From NCBI RefSeq assembly GCF_038784515.1, contig NZ_CP152376.1:4898001-4962000 (forward strand): 64,000 nt of DNA, read 5' to 3'. The notes under the pieces are model-generated. The model was not told the DNA's origin. It did not search any database and saw only the letters and a program-made list of their open reading frames with translations. Source of the DNA: Rhodoferax sp. GW822-FHT02A01. GTDB lineage: Bacteria > Pseudomonadota > Gammaproteobacteria > Burkholderiales > Burkholderiaceae_C. A program made the position numbers and the translations under genes. Below are positions 1-9,025 of this stretch, one piece after another (the stretch's first letter is position 1; each line of letters starts with the position of its first letter).

Positions 1-2
1 GC

Positions 3-122
3 GGCGGCGAACTGCTGCAAAGGCCACGCCGACCGGAGGCAAAACTGGCCAACAACCCGGCGTCAACGCAGCGGGTGTTTCAGGCCGGCTTGCGTGAGCG
101 TCTTGCGGGCGCAACGAGGTAA
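3..122 (+). CDS. C-terminal end of an unidentified gene (partial)
   Basis: An open frame runs in from the left edge and stops with TAA at 120-122, leaving 39 visible residues. It ends two bases before the ATG of the GlxA-type regulator, so the two genes are probably co-transcribed. The tail is basic and polar with no recognisable motif, so I give no function. The other two forward frames in this stretch either read into the downstream gene out of frame or stop early. Confidence 0.5.
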   Translation, partial: GGELLQRPRRPEAKLANNPASTQRVFQAGLRERLAGATR

Positions 123-124
123 GC

Positions 125-1099
125 ATGGCCCAGGCCCGCGAGGTAGTGTTCCTGCTGTTGCCCGAGAGCCTGATCCTGGATTGGGCCGGTCCGGCAGAGG
201 CGCTTCGCATTGCCAACGACATCCTGCTGGCCCAGGGCCAGGCGGAACCATTTCGTTTGCGCTATGTCAGCCCGTTGCCGCAGACCATGAGCTCGGTGGG
301 CGTTGCCATTGCCGGGCTGGAACCACTGCCTGCCACCCTGCCCTTGCCGACCTGGGTGGTCGTGGTGGGGCAGCCAGGCCCCTTCATTGACGTGGAAAGC
401 CCAGCCATGCGCAGCGCTCTGGAATGGCTCAGTGGCTTGAGGCTGCAAAACGGCACACTGGAGCTTCTCGCCATCTGTGCCGGCACTGTGCTGGCGGCGC
501 ATGCCGGTCTGCTGAACCGGCGACGCGCCACCACACACCACCAGCATCTGGAAGAGCTGCAGTCCGTTGCCCCCACATGCCAAGTGGTGAGCAACCGGGT
601 GTTTGTGGAGGACGCACCGGTTTTCAGCAGTGCAGGTGTCACCACCGGAATCGACCTGGTGCTGCATCGCATCGGCGCCCTGTGCGGGCCGGCGCTTGCC
701 GCGCAGGTGGCGCAAACCATGGTGGTGGCGATGCGGCGCGGGCCGCAAGACCCTGAGCTGTCGCCGTTTCTGTCCTATCGCAACCACCTGCACCCCGCGC
801 TGCACCGGGTGCAGGACGCCATTGGCAGTGCACCGGCCAACGATTGGAATCTGGAGGCCATGGCCCAAGTTGCTCACACTTCACCTCGGCATTTGACCCG
901 CTTGTTTGTGGAGCATGCGCAGGTCGCCCCCCTGGCCTATCTCAGGCAGATACGTCTGGCAGTGGCGCAGAGTGCGTTGCGCAGCGGTCGCAATGTCACG
1001 CAGGCGGCAGAAATGGCCGGATTTGGCTCGGATACCCAGTTGCGCCGGGCCTGGCGCCAGTTTGGCGTGCACGGCACGCCGTCACAACACCAGGCTTAG
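125..1099 (+). CDS. GlxA family AraC-type transcriptional regulator
   Basis: Predicted cytoplasmic DNA-binding regulator of 324 residues. Residues about 5-170 form a DJ-1/PfpI (class I amidotransferase-like) domain, with the nucleophile-elbow-like segment AICAGT at 116-121. Residues about 225-320 form a tandem AraC-type helix-turn-helix domain. The arrangement and length fit the GlxA/FtrA group, in which the amidotransferase-like domain is usually a sensor rather than an enzyme. The ATG is two bases after the preceding stop. The TAG overlaps the TAA of the convergent SirB1-family gene. The target genes are unknown. Confidence 0.88.
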   Translation: MAQAREVVFLLLPESLILDWAGPAEALRIANDILLAQGQAEPFRLRYVSPLPQTMSSVGVAIAGLEPLPATLPLPTWVVVVGQPGPFIDVESPAMRSALEWLSGLRLQNGTLELLAICAGTVLAAHAGLLNRRRATTHHQHLEELQSVAPTCQVVSNRVFVEDAPVFSSAGVTTGIDLVLHRIGALCGPALAAQVAQTMVVAMRRGPQDPELSPFLSYRNHLHPALHRVQDAIGSAPANDWNLEAMAQVAHTSPRHLTRLFVEHAQVAPLAYLRQIRLAVAQSALRSGRNVTQAAEMAGFGSDTQLRRAWRQFGVHGTPSQHQA

Positions 1100-1953
1100 C
1101 CTTCGTCGCGCCGTAGCTCGTCGACCCGGTCGGCAATGGCGTTGACGTCCACCAGATCGTCCGTGTTGACCAGATAGCACTCCAGGTCAGCCAGCGCCTG
1201 CTCGGTATTGCCCATTTCGGCGTGAGCCAGTCCGCGATCACGGTACTCGGCCCAGGCCTCGGGCAGCAACACAATCAGCCGCTCCATCACGGCCAGCATG
1301 CGCGGCCAGTCCTCCTGGGTGCGGTAGATCTCCTTGAGGTTACGCAGCATGCGGGCAATGATGTCGCGCGGCGGCGCGCTCTGCAGGTACAGACCCAGCG
1401 GCACGTCCATGTCCTCCAGTGATTCATCCTGCTGGCGGAACGGTTCCAGCCGCTCAGCCAGCTGTTCGCGGCTTAGCGACTGCCCGGTCATGGGGTCAAT
1501 CACGGCTTGGCCCAAAGGCAGGTTGATTTTCACCATGAAATGGCCGGGAAAGCCCACGCCCCGCACGGACAGGCCCAGCCCTTGCGCCAGCTCCATCCAC
1601 AGCAGCCCCAGGGAGATGGGAATGCCACGGCGCGTGCGCAGCAGCGTATGGACAAAGCTGTTGTCAGGATCGTAGTAGTTGTTGACATTGCCGCCAAAGC
1701 GCAAGTCCTGGAAGAAGAAATGGTTGAGGATGCGCAACTTGTGCAGCTGGCCCGCGTCCGCTGGCAAACGCCTGCGCAGCCGCTCCAGCAGATGATCCAC
1801 CTCGCCCAGAACGGTCTGGACGTCCAGCTCCGGGTATTCGTCCTGCGCCAGACTGACAGCTGCCTCAAAAAGGGCAAAGTTGGCGTCGCTCTGCACCAGA
1901 TTGGCAAAGTAATCCAACGGCGATGGCACATCGTATGAAAGGTTCATAACCAT
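1096..1953 (-). CDS. SirB1 family protein (transglutaminase-like plus TPR)
   Basis: 285 residues. The N-terminal two thirds match the SirB1/transglutaminase-like family, including the conserved run around FGGNVNNYYDPDNSF (about 98-112) and the RRGIPISLG segment. The C-terminal third contains TPR-like helices (EIYRTQEDWPRMLAVMERL and the following ALADLECYL). The family is widespread in proteobacteria; its biochemical role is not settled. An AGAGG sequence lies upstream of the first ATG; a second in-frame ATG lies two codons in. Its stop overlaps the stop of the convergent regulator by two bases. Confidence 0.85.
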   Translation of the reverse strand: MVMNLSYDVPSPLDYFANLVQSDANFALFEAAVSLAQDEYPELDVQTVLGEVDHLLERLRRRLPADAGQLHKLRILNHFFFQDLRFGGNVNNYYDPDNSFVHTLLRTRRGIPISLGLLWMELAQGLGLSVRGVGFPGHFMVKINLPLGQAVIDPMTGQSLSREQLAERLEPFRQQDESLEDMDVPLGLYLQSAPPRDIIARMLRNLKEIYRTQEDWPRMLAVMERLIVLLPEAWAEYRDRGLAHAEMGNTEQALADLECYLVNTDDLVDVNAIADRVDELRRDEG

Positions 1954-1978
1954 GTTTGCCTCTGCATCCCCTTCTTGG

Positions 1979-3565
1979 CTACCGACGCAAAAACTGGCGT
2001 GGATTCAAGCCTGCAGCCCACACCGCACCCAGGTACACCAGCACCGCACCCACCAGTGTCGCTGCCAGCAATACGATGCGTTTGAAACTTTCACTTCGCA
2101 ACGCGATCCAGTCCACACTGTTGGCTGCCCACAGCAGGTAAACCACCAGCAGCGCACTGCCAGCCAGCACCTGCAACAAAAACCGTCCCCAACCGGGCTC
2201 CGGCTTAAAGGTACCGCGGCGGATCAAGCCCGTCAACAGCAGCCCCGCATTGAGCATAGCCGCAAGACCAATGGAAAGGGACAAGCCTGCAACGTGGTAC
2301 AGAGGCACCAAAACCACATTCATGACCTGGGTGAGCACCAGAATGGCCACGGCGATACGTACCGGCGTCTTGATGTCCTGGCTGGCGTAGTAGCCTGGCG
2401 CCAGCACCTTGATGGCCACCAGTCCCAGCAGGCCCGCGGCGTAACCCATCAGCGCCAGGGTTGTCTGTTGCACGTCATCCGCGGTAAAGGCGCCGTAGTG
2501 GTACAAGACCGCCACCAGCGGCTTGGCAAAAATCAGCAACCCGATGGCCGAGGGAACCGACAACACCACCACGATGCGCAGCCCCCAATCCAGAAAGGCG
2601 GAATAGCGCTGCATGTCACCGGATGCCCTGGCTGCAGCCAATTGAGGCATCAGCACTACCCCCAGAGCCACGCCCAACATGGCCGTGGGGAACTCCATCA
2701 ACCGGTCCGCATAGGTCAGCCAGCTCACGCTGCCAGTAGGCAAGTGTGAAGCGATCTGGGTGTTGATGAGCAGGGAAATCTGCGCCACGCTGACACCCAG
2801 CAAGGCAGGCATCATCAGTTTGCCAATGCGCCGGGTACCGGGATCGGCTATGGAGACCTTCACGCTTTGCCAAGTCAAGCCAATGCGCGGCAGCAGGTTG
2901 AGCCTGTGCAGCGCCGGGATCTGTACCGCCAATTGCAGCACGCCCCCGATCATGACGCCAACGCCCATGGCGTAAATCGGTTCGATTCCCTTGGTCTTGA
3001 ACCAAGGAGCCAGCCACCAGGCGGCGGAAATCATGGAGAAATTGAGCAACACCGGCGTTGCCGCTGAGACGGCAAAGCGCTTCCAGGTATTGAGCACGCC
3101 GGAAGACAGCGCCACCAGCGACATGAACCCGATGTAGGGGAACATGAAGCGGGTCATGAATACCGCCGTGTCGTATCCATGCGCGTTTTGCTGCAAGCCG
3201 CTGGCCATCAGCCACACCAGCACCGGAGCCGCCAGAACGCCCAGCACACAAGTCAGCAGCAGCGTCCAGGCCAGCAAGGTCGCCACATGGTTGATCAGCA
3301 GCCTTGTTGCGTCATCCCCGTGCTGGGCCTTGCTGGCAGCCAGCACCGGCACAAAGGCCTGGCTGAAGGCGCCTTCGGCGAACAGGCGGCGAAACAGGTT
3401 GGGGATGCGGAACGCCACGTTGAAGGCGTCGGTCATGGCGCTGGCACCGAAAGTGGATGCCACCAACAGTTCGCGAACCAGGCCGGTTATGCGGGATGCC
3501 AGCGTCAGCAGGGATACGGTAGATGCAGATTTGATTAGGCTCACCGGGCCGAGTGTAGCGCCCAT
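1979..3565 (-). CDS. murJ: Lipid II flippase MurJ
   Basis: Integral inner-membrane protein of up to 528 residues with about 14 hydrophobic segments; it moves lipid-linked peptidoglycan precursor (lipid II) to the periplasmic face. The N-terminal segment SLLTLASRITGLVRE and the AFNVAFRIPNLFRRLFAEGAF region are typical of the MviN/MurJ family. The start is uncertain. The ATG at 3565 has a purine-rich tract immediately upstream. A GTG at 3544 (giving an N-terminus beginning SLIKSAST) matches the usual family start better and lies 8 bases after a TACACT box. It is divergent from rpsT, as is common in Burkholderiales. Confidence 0.93.
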   Translation of the reverse strand: MGATLGPVSLIKSASTVSLLTLASRITGLVRELLVASTFGASAMTDAFNVAFRIPNLFRRLFAEGAFSQAFVPVLAASKAQHGDDATRLLINHVATLLAWTLLLTCVLGVLAAPVLVWLMASGLQQNAHGYDTAVFMTRFMFPYIGFMSLVALSSGVLNTWKRFAVSAATPVLLNFSMISAAWWLAPWFKTKGIEPIYAMGVGVMIGGVLQLAVQIPALHRLNLLPRIGLTWQSVKVSIADPGTRRIGKLMMPALLGVSVAQISLLINTQIASHLPTGSVSWLTYADRLMEFPTAMLGVALGVVLMPQLAAARASGDMQRYSAFLDWGLRIVVVLSVPSAIGLLIFAKPLVAVLYHYGAFTADDVQQTTLALMGYAAGLLGLVAIKVLAPGYYASQDIKTPVRIAVAILVLTQVMNVVLVPLYHVAGLSLSIGLAAMLNAGLLLTGLIRRGTFKPEPGWGRFLLQVLAGSALLVVYLLWAANSVDWIALRSESFKRIVLLAATLVGAVLVYLGAVWAAGLNPRQFLRR

Positions 3566-3580
3566 GCCCCTTTAGCCGGT

Positions 3581-3609
3581 TTGCCTGGGTTGTAACTGGG
3601 TGGTACAAT
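3581..3609 (+). promoter_or_regulatory. Sigma70-type promoter of rpsT
   Basis: TTGCCT at 3581-3586 and TACAAT at 3604-3609 are separated by exactly 17 bases and lie about 45 bases upstream of the rpsT start, a good match to a housekeeping promoter. The ribosome-binding site AAGGA follows at 3641-3645. Confidence 0.72.
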
Positions 3610-3654
3610 CGCGGGCTTTGCTGACAACATCCTCAGACACAAGGAATTACTTAT

Positions 3655-3954
3655 ATGGCATCTGGAAAACCCAAGAAAAAGAACCCGCGCCTGGCGTCGG
3701 GCCGTAAGCGCGTCCGTCAGGACGTCAAGATCAACGCAGCGAACACCTCCCTGCGTTCCAAATACCGCACCGCGGTAAAGAATGTGGAAAAGGCAGTTCT
3801 GGCTGGTGACAAGACCAAGGCCGGTGAACTGTTTGCCAAGATGCAAGCCGTGGTGGACACCGTGGCCGACAAGGGCATCTTCCACAAGAACAAGGCAGCT
3901 CGCGACAAGAGCCGTCTGGCTACCAAGGTGAAAGCCTTGGCACTCGCCGCCTAA
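3655..3954 (+). CDS. rpsT: 30S ribosomal protein S20
   Basis: 99 residues, very lysine- and arginine-rich, binding 16S rRNA in the small subunit. The start ([19 protein letters not shown]) and the helical body match bacterial S20, including the slightly longer N-terminus usual in betaproteobacteria. AAGGA lies 9 bases before the ATG. The gene has its own promoter and a strong terminator downstream, so it is monocistronic. Confidence 0.97.
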   Translation: MASGKPKKKNPRLASGRKRVRQDVKINAANTSLRSKYRTAVKNVEKAVLAGDKTKAGELFAKMQAVVDTVADKGIFHKNKAARDKSRLATKVKALALAA

Positions 3955-4030
3955 TCACTTAGGCATTCGCACGGACCCTTCTGGGGTCTGCCGTTTGTAA
4001 CGGGTGCGCTGTCAGCGAAGCAAAAAAGCA

Positions 4031-4056
4031 AAAAGCCGCTCCTCGGAGCGGCTTTT
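4031..4056. terminator. Bidirectional Rho-independent terminator after rpsT
   Basis: The arms AAAAGCCGCTCC (4031-4042) and GGAGCGGCTTTT (4045-4056) form a perfect inverted repeat and are followed by further Ts. The A-tract on the other side allows termination of minus-strand transcripts as well. Confidence 0.88.
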
Positions 4057-4083
4057 TTGTGGGCGACCGGTTGACGCCGGAAA

Positions 4084-4162
4084 TTTGCCGCCGGGCCGCC
4101 CCAAGGCAAATGCGGCCCCCTTTGGGGGGCAGGAAGCCACACGCAGTGGGCGAGCGTGGGGG
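4084..4162. repeat. Intergenic repeat, copy A, at the 3' end of the DUF3579 gene
   Basis: A structured G+C-rich stretch with nested inverted repeats: TTTGCC (4084-4089) pairs with GGCAAA (4105-4110), and CCCCC pairs with GGGGG around a TTT loop. It also contains ACACGCAGTG, which recurs in the copy at 44933-45014. It ends directly before the TAG complement at 4163-4165 of the minus-strand gene. From general familiarity, similar intergenic sequence is common in Comamonadaceae; I could not search for it. Confidence 0.6.
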
Positions 4163-4477
4163 CTATTTCCTTTCGGGAGGCTCTGGACGGGTTTCGCTCA
4201 CCTGCAGATCATTGTCACGGGCGAAGTGCACGCAAAAGTCCCAGGCCATCACGTTGTGGTCGCGCAGCTCGCTGTGCACGATGACGCATTTGGTGTTGCC
4301 AATCGAGGTGGGAACGCACCAGGGGGAATAAGCGATATGGCTACCGGGCCGCGCTCCACCGGGTCGGAACTGACTCATCACCCCGGCCAGACGCTCAGCC
4401 CAGTCGCTGGGTCTGAAGGTCTTGCCCTGGTTGGTCACACCCAGGATGTAGAGTTTTTTGGCGGAAGAGGAATCCAT
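4163..4477 (-). CDS. DUF3579 domain-containing protein
   Basis: 104 residues from the ATG at 4477, a small soluble protein whose GKTFRPSDWAERLAGVMSQF segment is characteristic of the DUF3579 family of betaproteobacteria. An ATG 18 codons further upstream is open, but it adds a segment not typical of the family, so I prefer 4477. The gene is divergent from argD. No function is known for the family and no catalytic motif is evident. Its stop abuts an intergenic repeat. Confidence 0.78.
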   Translation of the reverse strand: MDSSSAKKLYILGVTNQGKTFRPSDWAERLAGVMSQFRPGGARPGSHIAYSPWCVPTSIGNTKCVIVHSELRDHNVMAWDFCVHFARDNDLQVSETRPEPPERK

Positions 4478-4652
4478 ATCGGTAATGAAGCGCTGGCGCT
4501 TGTACGTGAGCACACAGGTGTTGCAGCGCACAAGAATTCTACCCTTTCATCTGTCACACCTCTGACAACAGCCAGGTAAAAAATAGGCACCGTGATGGTG
4601 CCCTGTGTTGCCGTGAAGGTGACGTGCATATGCGCCTAAAATCAGCGTTCAA

Positions 4653-4684
4653 CGGCCCAACCTGCGTTGGGCCGAAGTTTTTTC
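4653..4684 (+). promoter_or_regulatory. Terminator-like stem-loop in the argD leader
   Basis: CGGCCCAAC (4653-4661) and GTTGGGCCG (4666-4674) form a perfect 9-bp stem with a CTGC loop, followed by AAGTTTTTTC. This has the form of an intrinsic terminator but lies only 9 bases before the argD ribosome-binding site (GGAGTGA, 4693-4699), on the coding strand. A TAAAAT box at 4637-4642 just upstream could start transcription immediately before the stem. It may attenuate argDF or stabilise the mRNA 5' end. Confidence 0.5.
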
Positions 4685-4704
4685 TACCAGTCCGGAGTGA
4701 AAGC

Positions 4705-5925
4705 ATGTCTAGCGAAAAGTCCCCGTCCGTTCCCAGTTCACCGCACGTGATGAACACCTATGGCCGCCTGCCTGTTGCCCTGTCGCATGGCCAGGGCTGC
4801 CGCGTCTGGGACACCCAAGGGCGAGAGTACCTGGACGGCCTGGGCGGCATTGCGGTCAACACCGTGGGACACAACCACCCCAAGCTGGTGGCTGCGTTGC
4901 AGGATCAGGTGACCAAGCTGATCCACACTTCCAACTACTATCACATCCCCTTGCAAGAGCAGTTGGCCGAGTTGCTGGTAGAGCGCTCCGGCATGACCAA
5001 TGTGTTCTTCTGCTCCACCGGCCTGGAAGCCAATGAAGCCGCGCTCAAGCTGGCGCGCAAGTTCGGCCACGACAAAGGCATTGAACGCCCCGAAATCGTG
5101 GTTTACGAAAAAGCCTTCCATGGCCGCTCCATTGCCACATTGAGCGCTACCGGCAACCCCAAGGTGCAGGCGGGCTTTGGGCCGCTGGTCGAAGGTTTCA
5201 TCCGCGTGCCGGTCAACAGCATCGAAGCACTCAAGGCTGCGACCGCCGGCAACCCCAACGTCGTGGCCGTGTTCATGGAAGCCATTCAGGGTGAAGGCGG
5301 CGTCAATCCCATGCATATGGACTACCTGCGTGATGTGCGCGCACTGTGCGACGCCAACGACTGGCTGCTGATGATTGACGAAGTGCAGTGCGGCATGGGC
5401 CGCACCGGCAAATGGTTTGCGCACCAATGGGCGGGCATCAAGCCCGATGTCATGCCGCTGGCCAAGGGCCTGGGTTCGGGCGTTCCGGTGGGCGCCGTGG
5501 TGGTGGGCCCCAGGGCCGCCACCATCTTCCAGCCAGGCAACCACGGCAGCACCTTTGGTGGCAACCCATTGGCCATGCGCGCCGGGGTGGAAACCATTCG
5601 CATCATGGAAGAAGAAGGTTTGCTGGCCAATGCCGAACGTGTGGGCGCGCACCTCAAGGCGGCGCTGCAAAAAGGTCTGGCGGCCGAGCTGGCCAGCGGT
5701 GCGGTACGTGAAGTGCGCGGCCAGGGCCTGATGCTGGGCGTCGACCTATCCAAGCCCTGCGGCCCTCTGACCCAACGCGCTCTGGAAGCCGGCCTGCTGA
5801 TCAGCGTCACGGCCGACAGCGTGGTGCGACTGGTGCCCTCACTCATTCTGAGCACGGTCGAGGCGGATGAAATTGCCGCCATCCTTTGCCCGCTGATTGC
5901 AGCCTTTCTGAAAGAAGAAGCATGA
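4705..5925 (+). CDS. argD: Acetylornithine transaminase
   Basis: 406-residue PLP-dependent class III aminotransferase. It converts N-acetylglutamate semialdehyde to N-acetylornithine in arginine biosynthesis, and related enzymes also act in lysine synthesis. The PLP lysine is K254 in LAKGLGSG and the cofactor aspartate is D225 in MIDEVQ. The start at MSSEKSPS was chosen because GGAGTGA precedes it by 5 bases; upstream in-frame starts would add a non-homologous segment that covers the leader stem-loop. The stop overlaps the ATG of argF (ATGA), so the two are translationally coupled. Confidence 0.95.
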   Translation: MSSEKSPSVPSSPHVMNTYGRLPVALSHGQGCRVWDTQGREYLDGLGGIAVNTVGHNHPKLVAALQDQVTKLIHTSNYYHIPLQEQLAELLVERSGMTNVFFCSTGLEANEAALKLARKFGHDKGIERPEIVVYEKAFHGRSIATLSATGNPKVQAGFGPLVEGFIRVPVNSIEALKAATAGNPNVVAVFMEAIQGEGGVNPMHMDYLRDVRALCDANDWLLMIDEVQCGMGRTGKWFAHQWAGIKPDVMPLAKGLGSGVPVGAVVVGPRAATIFQPGNHGSTFGGNPLAMRAGVETIRIMEEEGLLANAERVGAHLKAALQKGLAAELASGAVREVRGQGLMLGVDLSKPCGPLTQRALEAGLLISVTADSVVRLVPSLILSTVEADEIAAILCPLIAAFLKEEA

Positions 5926-6893
5926 GCACACACAAGCCCGTGGTACCCAGCACCTTGCCGCAAGGTGCACCACCCGTACGGCACTACCTGCAGTTCACCG
6001 ACTTCACGACCGAAGAAACCTTGTACCTGCTGGAGCGTGCCGCATTCATCAAGGCCAAGTTCAAGACCTTCCAGCGGCACCAGCCCCTGGTGGACCGCAC
6101 CCTGGCCATGATTTTCGAGAAGGCCTCCACCCGCACCCGCGTGAGCTTCGAGGCGGGCATGTACCAGCTCGGCGGCAGCGTGGTGCACCTGACCACCGGC
6201 GACAGCCAACTGGGCCGCTCCGAGCCCATCGAAGACAGCGCCAAGGTCATCAGCCGCATGACCGACATCGTGATGATCCGCACCTTTGAACAAAGCAAGC
6301 TCGAGCGCTTTGCAGCGCACTCGCGCGTGCCGGTCATCAACGGTCTCACCAACGAGTTCCACCCCTGCCAGATCCTGGCGGACATCTTCACTTACATCGA
6401 GCACCGTGGCCCGATTGCCGGCAAGACGGTGGCCTGGGTGGGCGACGGAAACAACATGGCCAACACCTGGCTCCAAGCCGCTGCCCTGCTGGGCTTCCAT
6501 TTGCGCGTAAGCACGCCCAGCGGCTACGAGGTCAATGAAATCACCGCCGCCGCCCCTGCCTCCATGGGCTCGGGCAGCTACAAGACCTACAGCGACCCGA
6601 TGGAAGCCTGTGCCGGAGCCAACCTGGTCACCACCGATGTCTGGACCAGCATGGGCTATGAGGCGGAGAACGAAGTGCGCCGCAAGGCCTTTGCAGCCTG
6701 GTGTGTGGATCGCAAGATGATGTCGGTGGCTGCACCCGACGCGCTCTTCATGCACTGCCTGCCCGCCCACCGCGGCGAAGAGGTGGAAGCCGAAGTCATC
6801 GATGGCCCGCAAAGCGTGGTCTGGGACGAGGCCGAAAACCGCATGCATGTGCAGAAGGCCCTGATGGAATACCTGCTGTTGGGCAAACTCTAG
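5922..6893 (+). CDS. argF: Ornithine carbamoyltransferase
   Basis: 323 residues; makes citrulline from ornithine and carbamoyl phosphate, in the cytoplasm. The carbamoyl-phosphate motif STRTR is at residues 69-73, FHPCQ occurs mid-protein, and the ornithine-loop motif HCLP is at 278-281. The start at the ATG overlapping the argD stop gives the normal length. The argD-argF coupling joins two arginine-pathway steps in one operon. Confidence 0.96.
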   Translation: MSTHKPVVPSTLPQGAPPVRHYLQFTDFTTEETLYLLERAAFIKAKFKTFQRHQPLVDRTLAMIFEKASTRTRVSFEAGMYQLGGSVVHLTTGDSQLGRSEPIEDSAKVISRMTDIVMIRTFEQSKLERFAAHSRVPVINGLTNEFHPCQILADIFTYIEHRGPIAGKTVAWVGDGNNMANTWLQAAALLGFHLRVSTPSGYEVNEITAAAPASMGSGSYKTYSDPMEACAGANLVTTDVWTSMGYEAENEVRRKAFAAWCVDRKMMSVAAPDALFMHCLPAHRGEEVEAEVIDGPQSVVWDEAENRMHVQKALMEYLLLGKL

Positions 6894-6903
6894 GAGACGG
6901 GCG

Positions 6904-7320
6904 ATGATTGACCACATGACCTTTCGCGTGAGCGATATCGCCAGGACCAAAGCCTTCTACACGCCCGCGTTGGCCACACTGGGCTACGCCCTGGTGGTGG
7001 AAGCCAACTACGGCGGCAGCAATATGCTGGGCTATGGCACGCCCGACGCCAACACACCGCATGGGCACCGGGTCGATACCTGGTTTGCCGACGGCCCCTC
7101 CCCTTACGGCGGTCACCCCGTCACCACCGGCTGCCATCTGTGCTGGTCTGCGCCCAACCGCGCAGCGGTCAATGCCTTCTACCAGGCAGCCATGGCCAAC
7201 GGCGGGCGTGACAACGGCGCACCGGGACTGCGGCTGGACTATCACCCCAATTACTACGGCGCCTTTGTCATCGATCCGGACGGCAACAACATCGAAGCCG
7301 TCTGCCACTCACCTGCATGA
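6904..7320 (+). CDS. VOC family protein (glyoxalase/dioxygenase fold)
   Basis: 138 residues with the paired beta-alpha-beta-beta-beta units of the vicinal-oxygen-chelate superfamily. It starts MIDHMTFRVSDIARTKAFY and ends with the YGAFVIDPDGNNIEAV segment, in which the glutamate is a usual metal ligand. The substrate cannot be read from sequence. It begins 10 bases after argF and its stop overlaps the next start (ATGA), so it is probably in the same transcription unit. Confidence 0.85.
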   Translation: MIDHMTFRVSDIARTKAFYTPALATLGYALVVEANYGGSNMLGYGTPDANTPHGHRVDTWFADGPSPYGGHPVTTGCHLCWSAPNRAAVNAFYQAAMANGGRDNGAPGLRLDYHPNYYGAFVIDPDGNNIEAVCHSPA

Positions 7321-7631
7321 GCGCCTGCACCACCTGCGGAGCCTGCTGCGCCAGTTTCCGGGTGGATTTTTCCGTGTACGAACGTGAGGACATGGGCGGC
7401 AGCGTGCCCGAAGGCCTGGCGGTGGAGGTCACCGCCAGCTTGGCGCGCATGCGCGGCACCGATCATTCTCCCCCGCGCTGCGCCGCACTCAGTGGCAAGG
7501 TGGGCGAAAAAGCCCTGTGCGGCATCTACGAATGGCGCCCCTCGCCCTGCCGCGAATTCGAGGAAGGCAGTGAGGCCTGCCAGCGCGCACGGCGCATGCG
7601 CGGCCTGCCTCCCTTGACTGATTTACTTTAG
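7317..7631 (+). CDS. YkgJ family cysteine cluster protein
   Basis: 104 residues with clustered cysteines: CTTCGACC near the N-terminus, a central RCAAL, then LCGIYEWRPSPCREF and a further Cys. This is the pattern of the UPF0153/YkgJ CxxCxxxCC family, thought to bind an iron-sulfur cluster or zinc. The start overlaps the preceding gene's stop by ATGA. Its role is unknown. Confidence 0.82.
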   Translation: MSACTTCGACCASFRVDFSVYEREDMGGSVPEGLAVEVTASLARMRGTDHSPPRCAALSGKVGEKALCGIYEWRPSPCREFEEGSEACQRARRMRGLPPLTDLL

Positions 7632-7650
7632 TTCTAAACTATTTTTGTAA

Positions 7651-7691
7651 GGTGTTGGAAATTACCGACACCACACCAATTTCGCTGGTGT
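7651..7691 (+). promoter_or_regulatory. Tandem operator-like dyads upstream of kynU
   Basis: Two adjacent inverted repeats share the half-site GGTGT: GGTGTTGG/CCGACACC (7651-7658 and 7665-7672, one mismatch) and ACACCA/TGGTGT (7673-7678 and 7686-7691). They lie 43-83 bases upstream of the kynU ATG. A TTGACT at 7614-7619 could be a -35 element but lacks a convincing -10. In other bacteria kyn genes are controlled by an AsnC/Lrp-type KynR; no kynR is present here, so the cognate regulator is unknown. Confidence 0.4.
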
Positions 7692-7733
7692 TACCTTCGC
7701 TACGCGTCAACCAACCACCCGAAGAGAAGCACC

Positions 7734-9023
7734 ATGATGACTCTGCAAGACTGCCAGCAGCGCGATGCTGCGGACCCACTGCGCTCCCTGCGCGACCTGT
7801 TTTCCATCCCACCCGGCGTGATCTACCTGGACGGCAATTCGCTGGGAGCCATGCCCAAAACCGCCGCGGCACGTGCCGCCCAGGTGGTGACCCATGAATG
7901 GGGACACGACCTGATCCGCTCCTGGAACACCGCCGGCTGGTTCACCCTGCCCCAGCGCCTGGGCAACATGATTGCCCCGCTGATAGGCGCCGGCCCCGAC
8001 CAAGTGGTGGCCACCGACACCACCTCCATCAACCTGTACAAGGTGCTGTCCGCCGCGGTATCCATCGCCAAACAGGATGCACCGCAACGCCGCGTCATCG
8101 TGAGCGAGCGCAGCAACTTCCCCACCGACCTCTACATTGCCGAAGGCCTTTGCAAGGCCCAAGGCTTTACCCTCAAGCTGGTGGAGCCGGAGGAAATTGC
8201 CGCATCGCTCACCAGCGATCTGGCCGTGCTCATGCTCACCCATGTGAACTACCGCACCGGCGCCATGCACGACATGGCCGCCGTCACTGCCACAGCCCAT
8301 GCTGCGGGCGCGCTGGTGATCTGGGACCTGGCCCACAGCGCAGGCGCAGTGCCGGTGGACCTGCTGGGTGCGGGTGCGGATTTTGCCGTGGGTTGCGGCT
8401 ACAAATACCTCAATGGTGGCCCCGGCGCTCCGGCCTTTCTCTGGGTCAACCCGAAACACGCCGACCGATTCTGGCAACCCTTGTCCGGCTGGTGGGGCCA
8501 CGCCGCACCCTTTGCCTTCACACCGGACTACCAGCCCGCACCCGGCGTCACCCGCTACCTGTGCGGCACGCAGCCCATGGTCAGCCTCTCACTGCTGGAA
8601 TGCGGCCTGGACAGTTTCAAGGCGGCCGAAGCATTGGGCGGCATGGCAGCATTGCGCACCAAATCACTGGCACTGACCGACCTCTTCATAGAACTGGTGG
8701 AGCAGCGCTGCCAGGGTTTCGGCCTGGGGTTGGCCACTCCCCGCGCCCACGCACAACGGGGCTCACAAGTCTGCCTCACGCGTGAGCATGCACCGGGCGG
8801 CTCCGGCGCATTTGCCATCGTGCAGGCCCTGATTGCCAGGGGCGTGATTGGCGACTTCCGCGCTGGTGACGGAGCGGCCTACAAGGACATCCTGCGCTTT
8901 GGCTTCACCCCGCTCTACATCGGCTTTGAAGATGTATGGAATGCGGTCGAACACCTGCGCCAAGTGCTGGAAACCGGTGAATGGCAAAAGCCTGCGTTCA
9001 ACCAGAAACATGCGGTGACCTGA
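7734..9023 (+). CDS. kynU: Kynureninase
   Basis: 429-residue PLP enzyme cleaving kynurenine to anthranilate and alanine. The N-terminal [12 protein letters not shown] and the PLP lysine K224 in [15 protein letters not shown] are diagnostic. Two consecutive ATGs lie at 7734 and 7737; AGAGAAG lies upstream. Tryptophan 2,3-dioxygenase follows two bases after the stop, so this is a tryptophan-catabolic operon. Confidence 0.95.
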   Translation: MMTLQDCQQRDAADPLRSLRDLFSIPPGVIYLDGNSLGAMPKTAAARAAQVVTHEWGHDLIRSWNTAGWFTLPQRLGNMIAPLIGAGPDQVVATDTTSINLYKVLSAAVSIAKQDAPQRRVIVSERSNFPTDLYIAEGLCKAQGFTLKLVEPEEIAASLTSDLAVLMLTHVNYRTGAMHDMAAVTATAHAAGALVIWDLAHSAGAVPVDLLGAGADFAVGCGYKYLNGGPGAPAFLWVNPKHADRFWQPLSGWWGHAAPFAFTPDYQPAPGVTRYLCGTQPMVSLSLLECGLDSFKAAEALGGMAALRTKSLALTDLFIELVEQRCQGFGLGLATPRAHAQRGSQVCLTREHAPGGSGAFAIVQALIARGVIGDFRAGDGAAYKDILRFGFTPLYIGFEDVWNAVEHLRQVLETGEWQKPAFNQKHAVT

Positions 9024-9025
9024 CC

